Both the position numbers and the translations under genes were made by a program. From assembly GCA_024515975.1 (NCBI GenBank), contig JAMSKV010000012.1:62001-126000 (forward strand): a stretch of DNA of 64,000 nucleotides, given 5' to 3'. Positions within the stretch are counted from its first letter, which is position 1; each line of letters starts with the position of its first letter. The notes under the pieces were generated by a model that saw nothing but the letters and a program-made list of their open reading frames with translations, ran no database searches and was not told the DNA's origin. Origin of the DNA: Endosaccharibacter trunci (GTDB lineage: Bacteria > Pseudomonadota > Alphaproteobacteria > Acetobacterales > Acetobacteraceae). This document shows positions 14,706 through 22,444 of the stretch, in pieces.

Positions 14706-17700
14706 ATGTCCGCCACCACATCGGGTCAGCCGGATGCCGCCACGCCGAGACGCGTGCAGCCCACCCTGTTCGTGGGGCTGGGCGGCACCGGCATGCAGAT
14801 CCTGCTGCGTCTGCGCCGCCGCATCCTGACGGCGGACTGGAACGGGCGGCGGATCGACGATCTGTCGCGCTTCCCGATCGCCTCCTTCGTGTATTTCGAC
14901 ACCGATCTGCGCACCGCGATCGAGAGCGACCGGCAGGCAAACACCGATCCGCTCGCGCGCATCGTCGCCTTTCGCGAGAACGAGCGTCTGCAGCATGCCG
15001 TCGACGTGAAGCGCTACATGAAGGATATCGACCGCTATCCGCTGATCGCGGACTGGCTGCCGATCGCCGATTTCGCGCTGATCAACACGGAGAAAGGCGC
15101 AGGACAGGTCCGGGCGATCTCGCGCCTGTTGTTCTTCGATCAGTTCCGCAAACTCTCCGACATGCTGCGCGAGCGGGCCGACCATCTGCTGCGCTCCGTC
15201 GGCCATCAGGACGATCTCGCCCATCTCGGTCTGGAGGTGGAGAACCGTCTGCGCGTGGTGGTGGTGTGTTCGGCGGCCGGCGGTACCGGATCGGGCGCGT
15301 TCATCGATCTGGGACTGGCGCTGCGGTCGCTGATCCATCCGATGCCGACGGTGGAGCTGGTTCTGCTTCTGCCGGGCGGATACCAGGATCATCAACGACA
15401 GCGCGTGAGCGCCAACGGCTACGCGGCGCTGATGGAACTCGAACACGCGATGCGTCCGAACCCCTCCCCGCCGTTCGTGGAGCAATGGGCGGAGCATCAA
15501 GGACCGGCGGCGAATATCGCGCCGTTCGACGACGTCTATCTGCTCGACACGCGCAACGTGCTCGATGACGGTCTCGACGGCGTCGAGGATCTCTACGACA
15601 TGGCGGCCGACATCCTGTTCGAGGATTTCGGTACCTCGGAGTTCGCCGCCACCAAGCGGTCGATCGCCGTCAACCAGGCGCAGCACAAGGTCGACAACTA
15701 CGAGCCGCCTCTGCCGGCCAAGCTCGGGCGTCAGGCGCTGCGCTACAGCCAGCTCTTCTCGTCCTTCGGCCAGAGCACGATCGACACAAAAAGCCGCGTC
15801 GCGGTGGACAGCGCCGTCGCCGAAACCTCCAAGGCGATGCTGAAGGCGTATTTCAATGTGGCGCTGGAGGATTCGGGACGTTTGCCGACGCCGTCCGAGC
15901 GCGACGACTTTCTCGACCAGCAATTCTTCCTGCAGCCCAACCCGTTCCAGCATGTGCTGCCCGGCGCCAGCGACACCGGCACCATCAACGAGCCCGCGCT
16001 GATCGAGCGTCTTCTGGAAGACGGCAACGGCCAGCCCATTCTGGCCGGGATCGATCGCGATCTGCTGGCGACCTATCAGAGCGAGGCGTTCAACGGCGCC
16101 GATCCGCGCAACCTGCCCACGCTCGCGCTGCGCGAATTCGAGCAGCGCCACGGCGATGTTCTCGGCACCATCAGGCACAAGAGCGGATCCGGACTCGCCG
16201 CCGACCTGATCCTGGCGACGCGCAACAGGCTGACCGCAGAGCGCGCGTCTGCCGGGCCGCACGGTCTGCGCGCGGTTCTGTTCGACTATCTCGACCAGCG
16301 CGATCGCGGCGGCCTCGACTACACGATCCGTCTGGTCGAGGATTCCAAGCTTCAGCTCGAGACCGAGATCGGACGCCTGTTCGAGATCGAGACGCGCTAC
16401 GCCGCGCGCGCGGCGGAAACGCAGCGCCGGTTCGAGCAGTCGCTCGACAACCTGCGCGAGGCGGTGAATCGCCGCCTGTTCGGGCCGGACCGCAAGGCGG
16501 CGGAGCGCTATCTCGAGCACCTGCGCACCGAGACCTCGTACTATCTCGCCATGCAGTTGCGCCGTCAGGCCGCGGTGGAAGCGCAGCAATTCCTGCGTGA
16601 CATGTCGGAGATGCTGGGCACGCGTCGCGGCCAGGACGCGGACGGAAACACGCTCTGGGACGGCGCGGTCTCGGAGCTCGTGCAGGGGCGCCTGCTGGTG
16701 CGCCGCACCCTGGCCGAGTTCGACACCGAGATCGGGCTGCTGCGCGAGGCGGTCTCGCGTCGCGATGCCGGAACCTTCGTGGTCCTGCCGGAAGCGGACG
16801 CCGAAGCACATGCGATGCTGGACAGCGACCCGGCGGAAATCGCGCGCTGGGCTCAGGAGATGTTCCGCGACGAGGGCGGATCGCGCGTGCTGTTCCCGAT
16901 CCTGCGGGACGATTCCGCCAGGGCCGTGCTGCTGAATCGCCTGCGCGGCTTCGCGCGGGCGCAACTGGCGCCGCGCGCGGAGAGTCTGCGTTCGGCGCAG
17001 TCGATCCTGCTCGACATGAGCGCGCGCGACCGCATGGCGATCTTCCAGCGCGCCATGATCCGCGCCATGCCCTGGCTGGACGCCTCGTTCGATCATCTCG
17101 GCAGCGGCATCGCCATGGGGCCGCGCTATACCCTGCTGATCGCGACCGACGACAAGGACAGCTTCGAGCGCAATTTCGGCGCCGAGATCGCGCAGGTCGT
17201 GCCGACCGGCCGCCTGGGCATCGGCGCGCCGCAATACCTCAATTCGGGCCTGCGCGACCGCATCCTGATCTATTGCGAACTGAGCGGCATTCCGCTCGAC
17301 AGCATCGATCCGCTGCGCACCGATTGGCGCATCGCCTATCAGCTCGAACAGAAACGGCCGATGCCGCTGCACACGCATCGCCAGAGCGAGCGCTTTCCCG
17401 ATCCCGTCGTGCCCACCACGCGCGAGATCGAGGAGATGCGGCGCAACATGGAGCTGTTCGTTCGCGGCGTCGCCTACGGAATCCTCCAGCGCGGCGCGCG
17501 TCCGGGCGAGCCCTACCAGATCGATCTGGGTGGCGGCGACTGGGGCGATGCCGGCACCGAGCGCGTGATCCGTTCCAGCGGATTCTCGCGCCATCGCGAC
17601 AAGGTGCAGAGCCGGGTAGAAGCCTTCGAGCAGGGCCTGAGCAAGCTGCAATTGCTGGCGGCGGCCGCGCTGATCGGCTGGACCGGCGAGCGCGTCTACG

Positions 17701-18284
17701 CCGCGCGCAAGAGCCGGATCGGGCCGACCCAGACCGACCGCATTCCGGGTCTTGTGCAGATCCTGGCGTCGGAGATCGCGGCCGATCTGCGCGAGCGCGC
17801 CGCGACCATCCCGACCGCACCGGCCGATATCGCGAGCGCCTACGCCGCCCTGTCGCGTTCCATCCCGGACTGGACGGTCGCCCTGCCCGGCAGCGCGACC
17901 GACGCCGATCCGCACGATGCCAATCAGGACCCGTCCGACCCACCGGAAACCCGTGCGCAGGACAAGAGGCGCATCGTGCCGGAGCGCTTCACCGACGCGG
18001 CGCTGGCGCGTCTGCTGCAACCCGACGCCGCCACGACGACGCTGCCGCGCGACGAGGCGACCCCAACGGCCGCCTGGCATCTGTCGATTGCCAAGCAGCT
18101 GTCCGGGCCGTTCTCGCTGGCGGAGATGCGGGTTCTGGCCGGCAACGGCACGCTGCGCGAGGGCACCAATGTGCGTCTGCTCGGCAGCGCGCAATGGCAG
18201 CGCGTGCGCGACGTTCCGGTTCTGCTCGACCTGCTGCGCGACACCCTGCCGGAGGACGAGGAGTCGTTGCCGGATGACGAGTGA
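14706..18284 (+). CDS. Large tubulin/FtsZ-superfamily-like protein with C-terminal GYF_2-like domain
   Basis: 1192 residues, ATG 14706. The start of the Rossmann-like core is LFVGLGGTGMQILLRL (21-36). Residues 191-201 are AGGTGSGAFID, matching the tubulin signature (G/A)GGTG(S/T)G that binds the nucleotide phosphates. The surrounding pattern (YFDTD, VVVVCSA before the loop, LLLPGGYQ after it) fits the Tubulin_2 family. A helical, charged middle region of several hundred residues follows. The last 69 residues (WHLSIAKQLSGPFSLAEMRV onward) look like a GYF_2/DUF4339 domain, a small protein-interaction fold. No membrane segment, so it is cytoplasmic. Relatives are linked in the literature to membrane remodelling together with vWA proteins. 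It overlaps the next gene by 11 bases. GTP use and filament formation are inferred, not shown. Confidence 0.85.
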   Translation: MSATTSGQPDAATPRRVQPTLFVGLGGTGMQILLRLRRRILTADWNGRRIDDLSRFPIASFVYFDTDLRTAIESDRQANTDPLARIVAFRENERLQHAVDVKRYMKDIDRYPLIADWLPIADFALINTEKGAGQVRAISRLLFFDQFRKLSDMLRERADHLLRSVGHQDDLAHLGLEVENRLRVVVVCSAAGGTGSGAFIDLGLALRSLIHPMPTVELVLLLPGGYQDHQRQRVSANGYAALMELEHAMRPNPSPPFVEQWAEHQGPAANIAPFDDVYLLDTRNVLDDGLDGVEDLYDMAADILFEDFGTSEFAATKRSIAVNQAQHKVDNYEPPLPAKLGRQALRYSQLFSSFGQSTIDTKSRVAVDSAVAETSKAMLKAYFNVALEDSGRLPTPSERDDFLDQQFFLQPNPFQHVLPGASDTGTINEPALIERLLEDGNGQPILAGIDRDLLATYQSEAFNGADPRNLPTLALREFEQRHGDVLGTIRHKSGSGLAADLILATRNRLTAERASAGPHGLRAVLFDYLDQRDRGGLDYTIRLVEDSKLQLETEIGRLFEIETRYAARAAETQRRFEQSLDNLREAVNRRLFGPDRKAAERYLEHLRTETSYYLAMQLRRQAAVEAQQFLRDMSEMLGTRRGQDADGNTLWDGAVSELVQGRLLVRRTLAEFDTEIGLLREAVSRRDAGTFVVLPEADAEAHAMLDSDPAEIARWAQEMFRDEGGSRVLFPILRDDSARAVLLNRLRGFARAQLAPRAESLRSAQSILLDMSARDRMAIFQRAMIRAMPWLDASFDHLGSGIAMGPRYTLLIATDDKDSFERNFGAEIAQVVPTGRLGIGAPQYLNSGLRDRILIYCELSGIPLDSIDPLRTDWRIAYQLEQKRPMPLHTHRQSERFPDPVVPTTREIEEMRRNMELFVRGVAYGILQRGARPGEPYQIDLGGGDWGDAGTERVIRSSGFSRHRDKVQSRVEAFEQGLSKLQLLAAAALIGWTGERVYAARKSRIGPTQTDRIPGLVQILASEIAADLRERAATIPTAPADIASAYAALSRSIPDWTVALPGSATDADPHDANQDPSDPPETRAQDKRRIVPERFTDAALARLLQPDAATTTLPRDEATPTAAWHLSIAKQLSGPFSLAEMRVLAGNGTLREGTNVRLLGSAQWQRVRDVPVLLDLLRDTLPEDEESLPDDE

Positions 18285-18948
18285 GTCCGGGTTCCGGCCC
18301 CGGTGGCGATGCAGCCTCGCCTTGATCCTGTTTCTGCCGCTCTTTCCGGCCAGGGCGCAGGACCCTTCGGCGCCGATGGCGCAGAGCCAGTTGGCGCCGA
18401 TGGCGCAGGCGCAGCAGGCGGTGTCGGGCCGGCTGCCGTTCATTCTCGACAGCGTGCCCGCCAACACGCCGGTGCCGTGGGACGATCCGGGCAGCGGCCT
18501 GTCCGGCACGATCGTCCCGTTCGCACCCGAACTCGGCGGCGGGCGCTTCTGCCGGCCGCTGCGCTACACGGTGGAGGGCGCGTCGCAACGCTTCGCGGTG
18601 GAAGGCGAGCGCTGCCGTCTGCCCGGCGGCGGCTGGGGGCCGGGACGGGTCGCGGACCATCTCTATGAAGCGCCCGAAGCGAGCCCGCTGATCCGCGACA
18701 CCCAGGCGGCGCTGAAGCGCCTGCTCTATTACGACGGCGCGGTGGACGGCGTGGCGTCCGACGCCCTGTCGTCGGCCATCTTGCGTTTCGAGCGCGACGA
18801 GCAGGTGGCGCAGGACCCGCAACCCAGCTCTGGGCTGCTGGAACTGGCCGATGCGGCCATCAACCGCATTCCCGCCGCCGGAAGCTGCACCCCGGCGCAG
18901 CCCGTGCCTGATGGCTGGTCCGCGGCCTGCGGCAGCGCCGCGCCATGA
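18274..18948 (+). CDS. Exported peptidoglycan-binding-like protein of the tubulin-like module
   Basis: 224 residues, ATG 18274 inside the end of the tubulin-like gene. A clear signal peptide (RWRCSLALILFLPLFPARAQ) is present with cleavage expected after ARA. A domain with paired cysteines follows (GRFCRPLRYTVE and EGERCRLPGG). The C-terminal half contains IRDTQAALKRLLYYDGAVDGVASDALSSAI, the repeat pattern of PG_binding_1 domains (helix, then Y-D/N-G-x-V/I-D-G). It should sit in the periplasm and touch the cell wall. It could link the cytoplasmic tubulin-like protein, through the membrane partners, to peptidoglycan; this is inference from the operon. The stop overlaps the next ATG by four bases (ATGA). 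Confidence 0.8.
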   Translation: MTSESGFRPRWRCSLALILFLPLFPARAQDPSAPMAQSQLAPMAQAQQAVSGRLPFILDSVPANTPVPWDDPGSGLSGTIVPFAPELGGGRFCRPLRYTVEGASQRFAVEGERCRLPGGGWGPGRVADHLYEAPEASPLIRDTQAALKRLLYYDGAVDGVASDALSSAILRFERDEQVAQDPQPSSGLLELADAAINRIPAAGSCTPAQPVPDGWSAACGSAAP

Positions 18949-20108
18949 GCCCGTTTTGCGTCGGCTGCGGCGCGACACTCGGCTCGCCGGTCGCGTTCTG
19001 CCCGTTCTGCGGCATCGTGCAGCGGGAGTCCGCACCGGTGCCTCCGCCCCCTCGCCGCCCCGAGCCGGTTGTCGCGGAAGAACCGCCCGCGCCCGAGGCC
19101 GCTTCCCCTCCGGCCGCGCCGGCGGTCCCGGCCGATCAGGTGCGGAGCGTTCCCCCGCCGGGAGAGCCGGAGCGCGTCGAGCCGCGTTTCTCGCCGGCCC
19201 CGGCAGCGGCGTCTGTACCGCCGGAGCCCGATCTCCGCGCGATCCCAACCAATGCGGACAAGGAGGATGCGCGCTGGAACCGGAACGGCACGCCGGCCAG
19301 GCGGTCGCAGCCTCGGTCCCTGGCGCGGCCGCCCAATCCGAATCGCGCGGGGGCGATCCGCAAGCTTCTCGCCGCGGCCTTCGTGTTCGTGTGCGCGGCG
19401 ATCCTGTGGCGGACCTTGGTGATCACTCCGCACGGCACGCTGGTTGTGCATCTGACCCGGCCCGCCTCCGGGAGCGTGCTGGTGGACGGCGTCGCATCCG
19501 GCACGGCGGACAGCCCGATCGACGTAGCGCCCGGGCGGCACAGGATCGGCTTTGCCGCCGACGGCTTCGAGACGCCGGAACGCATCCTGCATGCGGAAAC
19601 GGGCCGGACGAGCAGCCTGACCTTGTCGCCGCAGCCGAGACCGGCGGAGCTGGTGCTCGATACCGACCCGACAGGCGCGGCGGTGACGCTGGACGGACGG
19701 CCGATCGGGCATACCCCGCTGCGCCGGACGCTCTCGGCCGGGCGGCACAGGATCGTGGCCACGGCGCCGGGCCTGCAGCGCACCATGCGGGAGATCGATC
19801 TTCGCCCCGGCGCGCCGACCGCACTGTCCCTGTCTCTGCCGCCGCTGCCGCTTCGCCGGATGCGGTTCGACGCGCCTGCGGGGCGCTGGAGCGATCCCGT
19901 CCGGCCGGACGCCGGAACGCGCTTCACCCTTCTGTTCCGGGATCCGATCCGGGTTCGCATCGCCGGCCGCGTGGTGCTGCTGCAACCGGGCGCGCCCGTC
20001 GAGCTGGGCGCGCTGGACAGCACGGGCCTCGCCGTGACCTCTGCCACCGCGCAGGACGTGCCGGTGCAGATGCTGATCGCCGCACCGCCGGGCGAAGGGA
20101 CCAACTGA
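18945..20108 (+). CDS. Zinc-ribbon membrane protein with PEGA domains
   Basis: 387 residues, ATG 18945. Four cysteines, 5, 8, 19 and 22 (CVGCG and CPFCG), form an N-terminal zinc ribbon. About 110 residues of Pro/Ala/Arg-rich linker follow, then one membrane helix at 139-158 (KLLAAAFVFVCAAILW). Two PEGA-type beta domains come after it: GSVLVDGVASGTADSPIDVAPGRHRI and GAAVTLDGRPIGHTPLRRTL with AGRHRIVATAPGLQ. The ribbon is thus cytoplasmic and the PEGA domains periplasmic, where this fold is thought to bind cell-surface components. It overlaps the genes on both sides (ATGA, TGATG). It looks like a cross-membrane link of the module. No exact family match is known to me. Confidence 0.8.
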   Translation: MSPFCVGCGATLGSPVAFCPFCGIVQRESAPVPPPPRRPEPVVAEEPPAPEAASPPAAPAVPADQVRSVPPPGEPERVEPRFSPAPAAASVPPEPDLRAIPTNADKEDARWNRNGTPARRSQPRSLARPPNPNRAGAIRKLLAAAFVFVCAAILWRTLVITPHGTLVVHLTRPASGSVLVDGVASGTADSPIDVAPGRHRIGFAADGFETPERILHAETGRTSSLTLSPQPRPAELVLDTDPTGAAVTLDGRPIGHTPLRRTLSAGRHRIVATAPGLQRTMREIDLRPGAPTALSLSLPPLPLRRMRFDAPAGRWSDPVRPDAGTRFTLLFRDPIRVRIAGRVVLLQPGAPVELGALDSTGLAVTSATAQDVPVQMLIAAPPGEGTN

Positions 20109-21052
20109 TGCAGGCCGTGCTGTCCGTGCTGCTGCCGATCTTCGCGTTGATCCTGGCCGGCTTCGTCGCCGGGCGCCTCGGCTGGCTCGGCGACGGCGCC
20201 ACCAACAGCCTGAACCGGTTCGTGGTGCGGCTGGCCCTGCCGGCCGAACTGTTCCAGAGCATGGCGCAGGTGACGGGCAGCCAGATCGACCATCCCGGCT
20301 TCCTGCTGTGTTTCGGCGCCGCCATGCTGACAACGTTCGGGATCGGGCTGGCGCTCGATCTGCGCCGTCCGGTTCTGCGGGCCAACAAGCTGTCCGGCGC
20401 GGTGATCGAGGGGCTGGCCGCGGGCTACGCCAACACCGCCTTCATGGGCATTCCGCTTTGCCTTGGCGTGTTTGGCGAGGCCGGCCTGCCGCCGGTGATC
20501 CTGGCGACCCTGCTGACGGTCTGCGCCCTGTTCGCCCTGGCCATCGCGCTGGTCGAGCTCGACCTCCAGTCCGGCCACGGCACGGCGCGCACGCTGCTGA
20601 CGGTCGGGATCGCGCTGATCCGCAACCCGCTGGTGGCGGCGCCGATCGCAGGCGCGGTAGTGAACCTGTCCGGACTGACGCTGGGCGCTCCTGTGCTGCG
20701 CTTCACCGGCCTGCTGGGCGACGCGGCGAGCCCCTGCGCGCTGGTGACGATCGGCTTGTTCCTGGCCGAACCGATGCAGGGCAGCGCGCCGATGGCGGCG
20801 CTGGCGCGCGTGGTGGCGCTGAAGCTTCTGTTCCAGCCGGCGATGACCGCGATCCTGGCGCTGTTCGTCTTCCACCTGCCGTCGCTCTGGAGCCGCTCCG
20901 CGATCCTGATTTCGGCCCTGCCCGTCGGCACCGGCCCGTTCATGCTGGCGCGGCTCTACGAGCGCGAACCGGGCGTCGCCAGCCGTGCCACGCTGATCTC
21001 GACCGTGCTGTCGCTGATCACCGTGTCGCTGCTGCTGTCCTGGATCGACTGA
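20108..21052 (+). CDS. AEC-family (auxin efflux carrier-like) transporter
   Basis: 314 residues, ATG 20108 overlapping the previous stop by one base. About ten membrane helices in two halves, from MQAVLSVLLPIFALILAGFVAG through FVVRLALPAELF to TLISTVLSLITVSLLLSWID. NRFVVRLALPAELF and GYANTAFMGIPLC match the family pattern around the crossed helices. Proteins of this family move organic anions such as malate or malonate, or unknown solutes, across the inner membrane. It is last in the long plus-strand chain starting at ygfZ; whether it works with the tubulin-like module or is just a passenger on the transcript is not clear. Confidence 0.9.
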   Translation: MQAVLSVLLPIFALILAGFVAGRLGWLGDGATNSLNRFVVRLALPAELFQSMAQVTGSQIDHPGFLLCFGAAMLTTFGIGLALDLRRPVLRANKLSGAVIEGLAAGYANTAFMGIPLCLGVFGEAGLPPVILATLLTVCALFALAIALVELDLQSGHGTARTLLTVGIALIRNPLVAAPIAGAVVNLSGLTLGAPVLRFTGLLGDAASPCALVTIGLFLAEPMQGSAPMAALARVVALKLLFQPAMTAILALFVFHLPSLWSRSAILISALPVGTGPFMLARLYEREPGVASRATLISTVLSLITVSLLLSWID

Positions 21053-21140
21053 ATCTTAAATTCCCCGCTCCCTGACACCATAAAGTCGAACCGCCACCGA
21101 CCGGCGCCGTTGCCCGCCCGATGGATCGGAGCGCTGCGCG

Positions 21141-21650
21141 ATGGCGATCGAAGGGGCCGGGCGGATCAACGACGAGTTGGAGGTCGGTTTCGACCGCGGC
21201 TTCGAGCGGCGCTGGCACCTGGCCGAGATCGGCGGCCGGCTGGTGATGGTCGGCGTGGTCGGCGCCGCTCTGCTCGGCCTGCTGGGGAGCGGTCCGCTGA
21301 GCCATGCGACGCAGGTCGATCCGAGCGGGCGCCTGTCGGTGGATTACGAACCGGTCGCGCGCTTCGGCACGCAGACGCAGGTCACGCGGCATGTGCGCGA
21401 CGCGCGCGGTGCCACCGAGACGGTGCATCTCGGGCGCAGCTTCGGCGAGCCGCTCGCGCTCGTGTCGGTGTTGCCGACGCCCGTCGCGGAGATCGCGCGT
21501 GCGGACGGGATCGATCTCGTGTTCGCGACGCGGCCGGGCGGCGATGCGATGATGCGGCTGATGGAGACATCATCCGCCGTCGGACGTGTCCCGGTCAGCC
21601 TGTCCGTGGACGGGGCGATCGTGCGCATATCGCAGACGGTGCTGCCATGA
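21141..21650 (+). CDS. Hypothetical single-pass membrane protein next to a DUF421 protein
   Basis: 169 residues, ATG 21141. After about 30 mostly charged residues there is one membrane helix (GGRLVMVGVVGAALLGLLGSG). The outside part of about 115 residues is beta-rich (LSVDYEPVARFGTQTQVTRHV) and resembles small anchored domains found beside DUF421 proteins. The stop overlaps the start of the DUF421 gene (ATGA), so the two are made together and may form a complex. No catalytic motif seen. The 88-base gap upstream may hold a promoter (AT-rich around 21053-21090). Function unknown. Confidence 0.72.
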   Translation: MAIEGAGRINDELEVGFDRGFERRWHLAEIGGRLVMVGVVGAALLGLLGSGPLSHATQVDPSGRLSVDYEPVARFGTQTQVTRHVRDARGATETVHLGRSFGEPLALVSVLPTPVAEIARADGIDLVFATRPGGDAMMRLMETSSAVGRVPVSLSVDGAIVRISQTVLP

Positions 21651-22099
21651 ACGTCGTGCTGCGGGCGATGCTCGCGTACTGGATCCTGCTGATCGCGGTG
21701 CGTCTGGTCGGTCGGCGCACCGCGAGCCAAATGGCACCGTTCGACCTCGTGGTGCTGTTCCTGTTCGGGGGCGCGACCATCACCTCGGTCCTGGGCGAGG
21801 ACCATTCCGCCGTGGCCGCCTACAGCGCGGTCTGCACCATCGGACTGAACCACATCGCCGTGTCGTGGCTGAAGCTGCGCTCGCCTCTGTTCGGGCGGCT
21901 GGTGGATGGAACCCCCGTGGTGATCTACGAGAATGGCGGCTGGCACGAGAAGCGCATGCGCGGACTGCGCATCGAACGGTCCGACGTGATGGCCGCGATC
22001 CGCCAGTCCGGGCTGCAGCGGCTGGAGCAGATCGCCTACGCGGTGGTGGAGCGCGACGGCAAGGTGTCCGTGATCCCGCCGGGCGAGGACAAGGGCTGA
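21647..22099 (+). CDS. DUF421 (YetF-like) membrane protein
   Basis: 150 residues. Two to three N-terminal helices (MLAYWILLIAVRLVGRRTAS and FDLVVLFLFGGATITSVLG) contain the family core R(L/V)xGR(R/K)xxSQMxxFDxVV. The cytoplasmic part has GTPVVIYENGGWHEKRMRGLRI and RQSGLQRLEQIAYAVVERDGKVSVI, which is the conserved DUF421 domain. The biochemical role of these proteins is not settled; in Bacillus relatives are linked to spores and stress. It forms a pair with the preceding small membrane protein. The C-terminus is convergent with the gene at 22129, 29 bases away. Confidence 0.88.
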   Translation: MNVVLRAMLAYWILLIAVRLVGRRTASQMAPFDLVVLFLFGGATITSVLGEDHSAVAAYSAVCTIGLNHIAVSWLKLRSPLFGRLVDGTPVVIYENGGWHEKRMRGLRIERSDVMAAIRQSGLQRLEQIAYAVVERDGKVSVIPPGEDKG

Positions 22100-22128
22100 G
22101 CGCCCGGAGCGATAATCAGCCGCTTATC

Positions 22129-22419
22129 CTACCCCAGCAGACGTTCCGCCAGCGCGGCGCGCTCCGCATCCAGACTGTCGCGCCGGAGCGGCACCTGAGC
22201 GCGGCGATACCAGTAGGAGGCATTGGCGAGATCGCCTTCGGCCCGGTGCAGGAAGGCGTGCAGGAGGCACTCCTCGGTATCCGCCGGCTCTTCCACCAGC
22301 GCGTGCGCGGCGTGCCAATCCCCATGCACCTCGTGCCACAGGGCGCGCAGCGCGGGAGTTGCGTCGGGAGGTGGCGCGTCAGCGTCGCGAAGCCGGTCGA
22401 TGGCCGTTCTCATGCGCAA
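22129..22419 (-). CDS. Small hypothetical helical protein
   Basis: 96 residues, start at 22419 or at the second Met (22413). The sequence (ALRALWHEVHGDWHAAHALV, then ECLLHAFLHRAEGDLANASY) reads like a pair of amphipathic helices of the TPR/Sel1 kind (WHAAH, AEGDLANASYWYRRA). It has no signal or membrane segment. It starts 25 bases after the stop of the large antiporter and so shares its transcript. It resembles uncharacterised short proteins that count hours of cargo around other enzymes, but no function can be assigned. Confidence 0.65.
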   Translation of the reverse strand: MRMRTAIDRLRDADAPPPDATPALRALWHEVHGDWHAAHALVEEPADTEECLLHAFLHRAEGDLANASYWYRRAQVPLRRDSLDAERAALAERLLG

Positions 22420-22444
22420 GCGGTTCCCGGGTCCGGCGCCCGGC

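Noticed and set aside
14070-18509. Open frame of 1479 codons on the minus strand
   Set aside because: Exactly antisense to the tubulin-like gene, low-complexity product, no domain.
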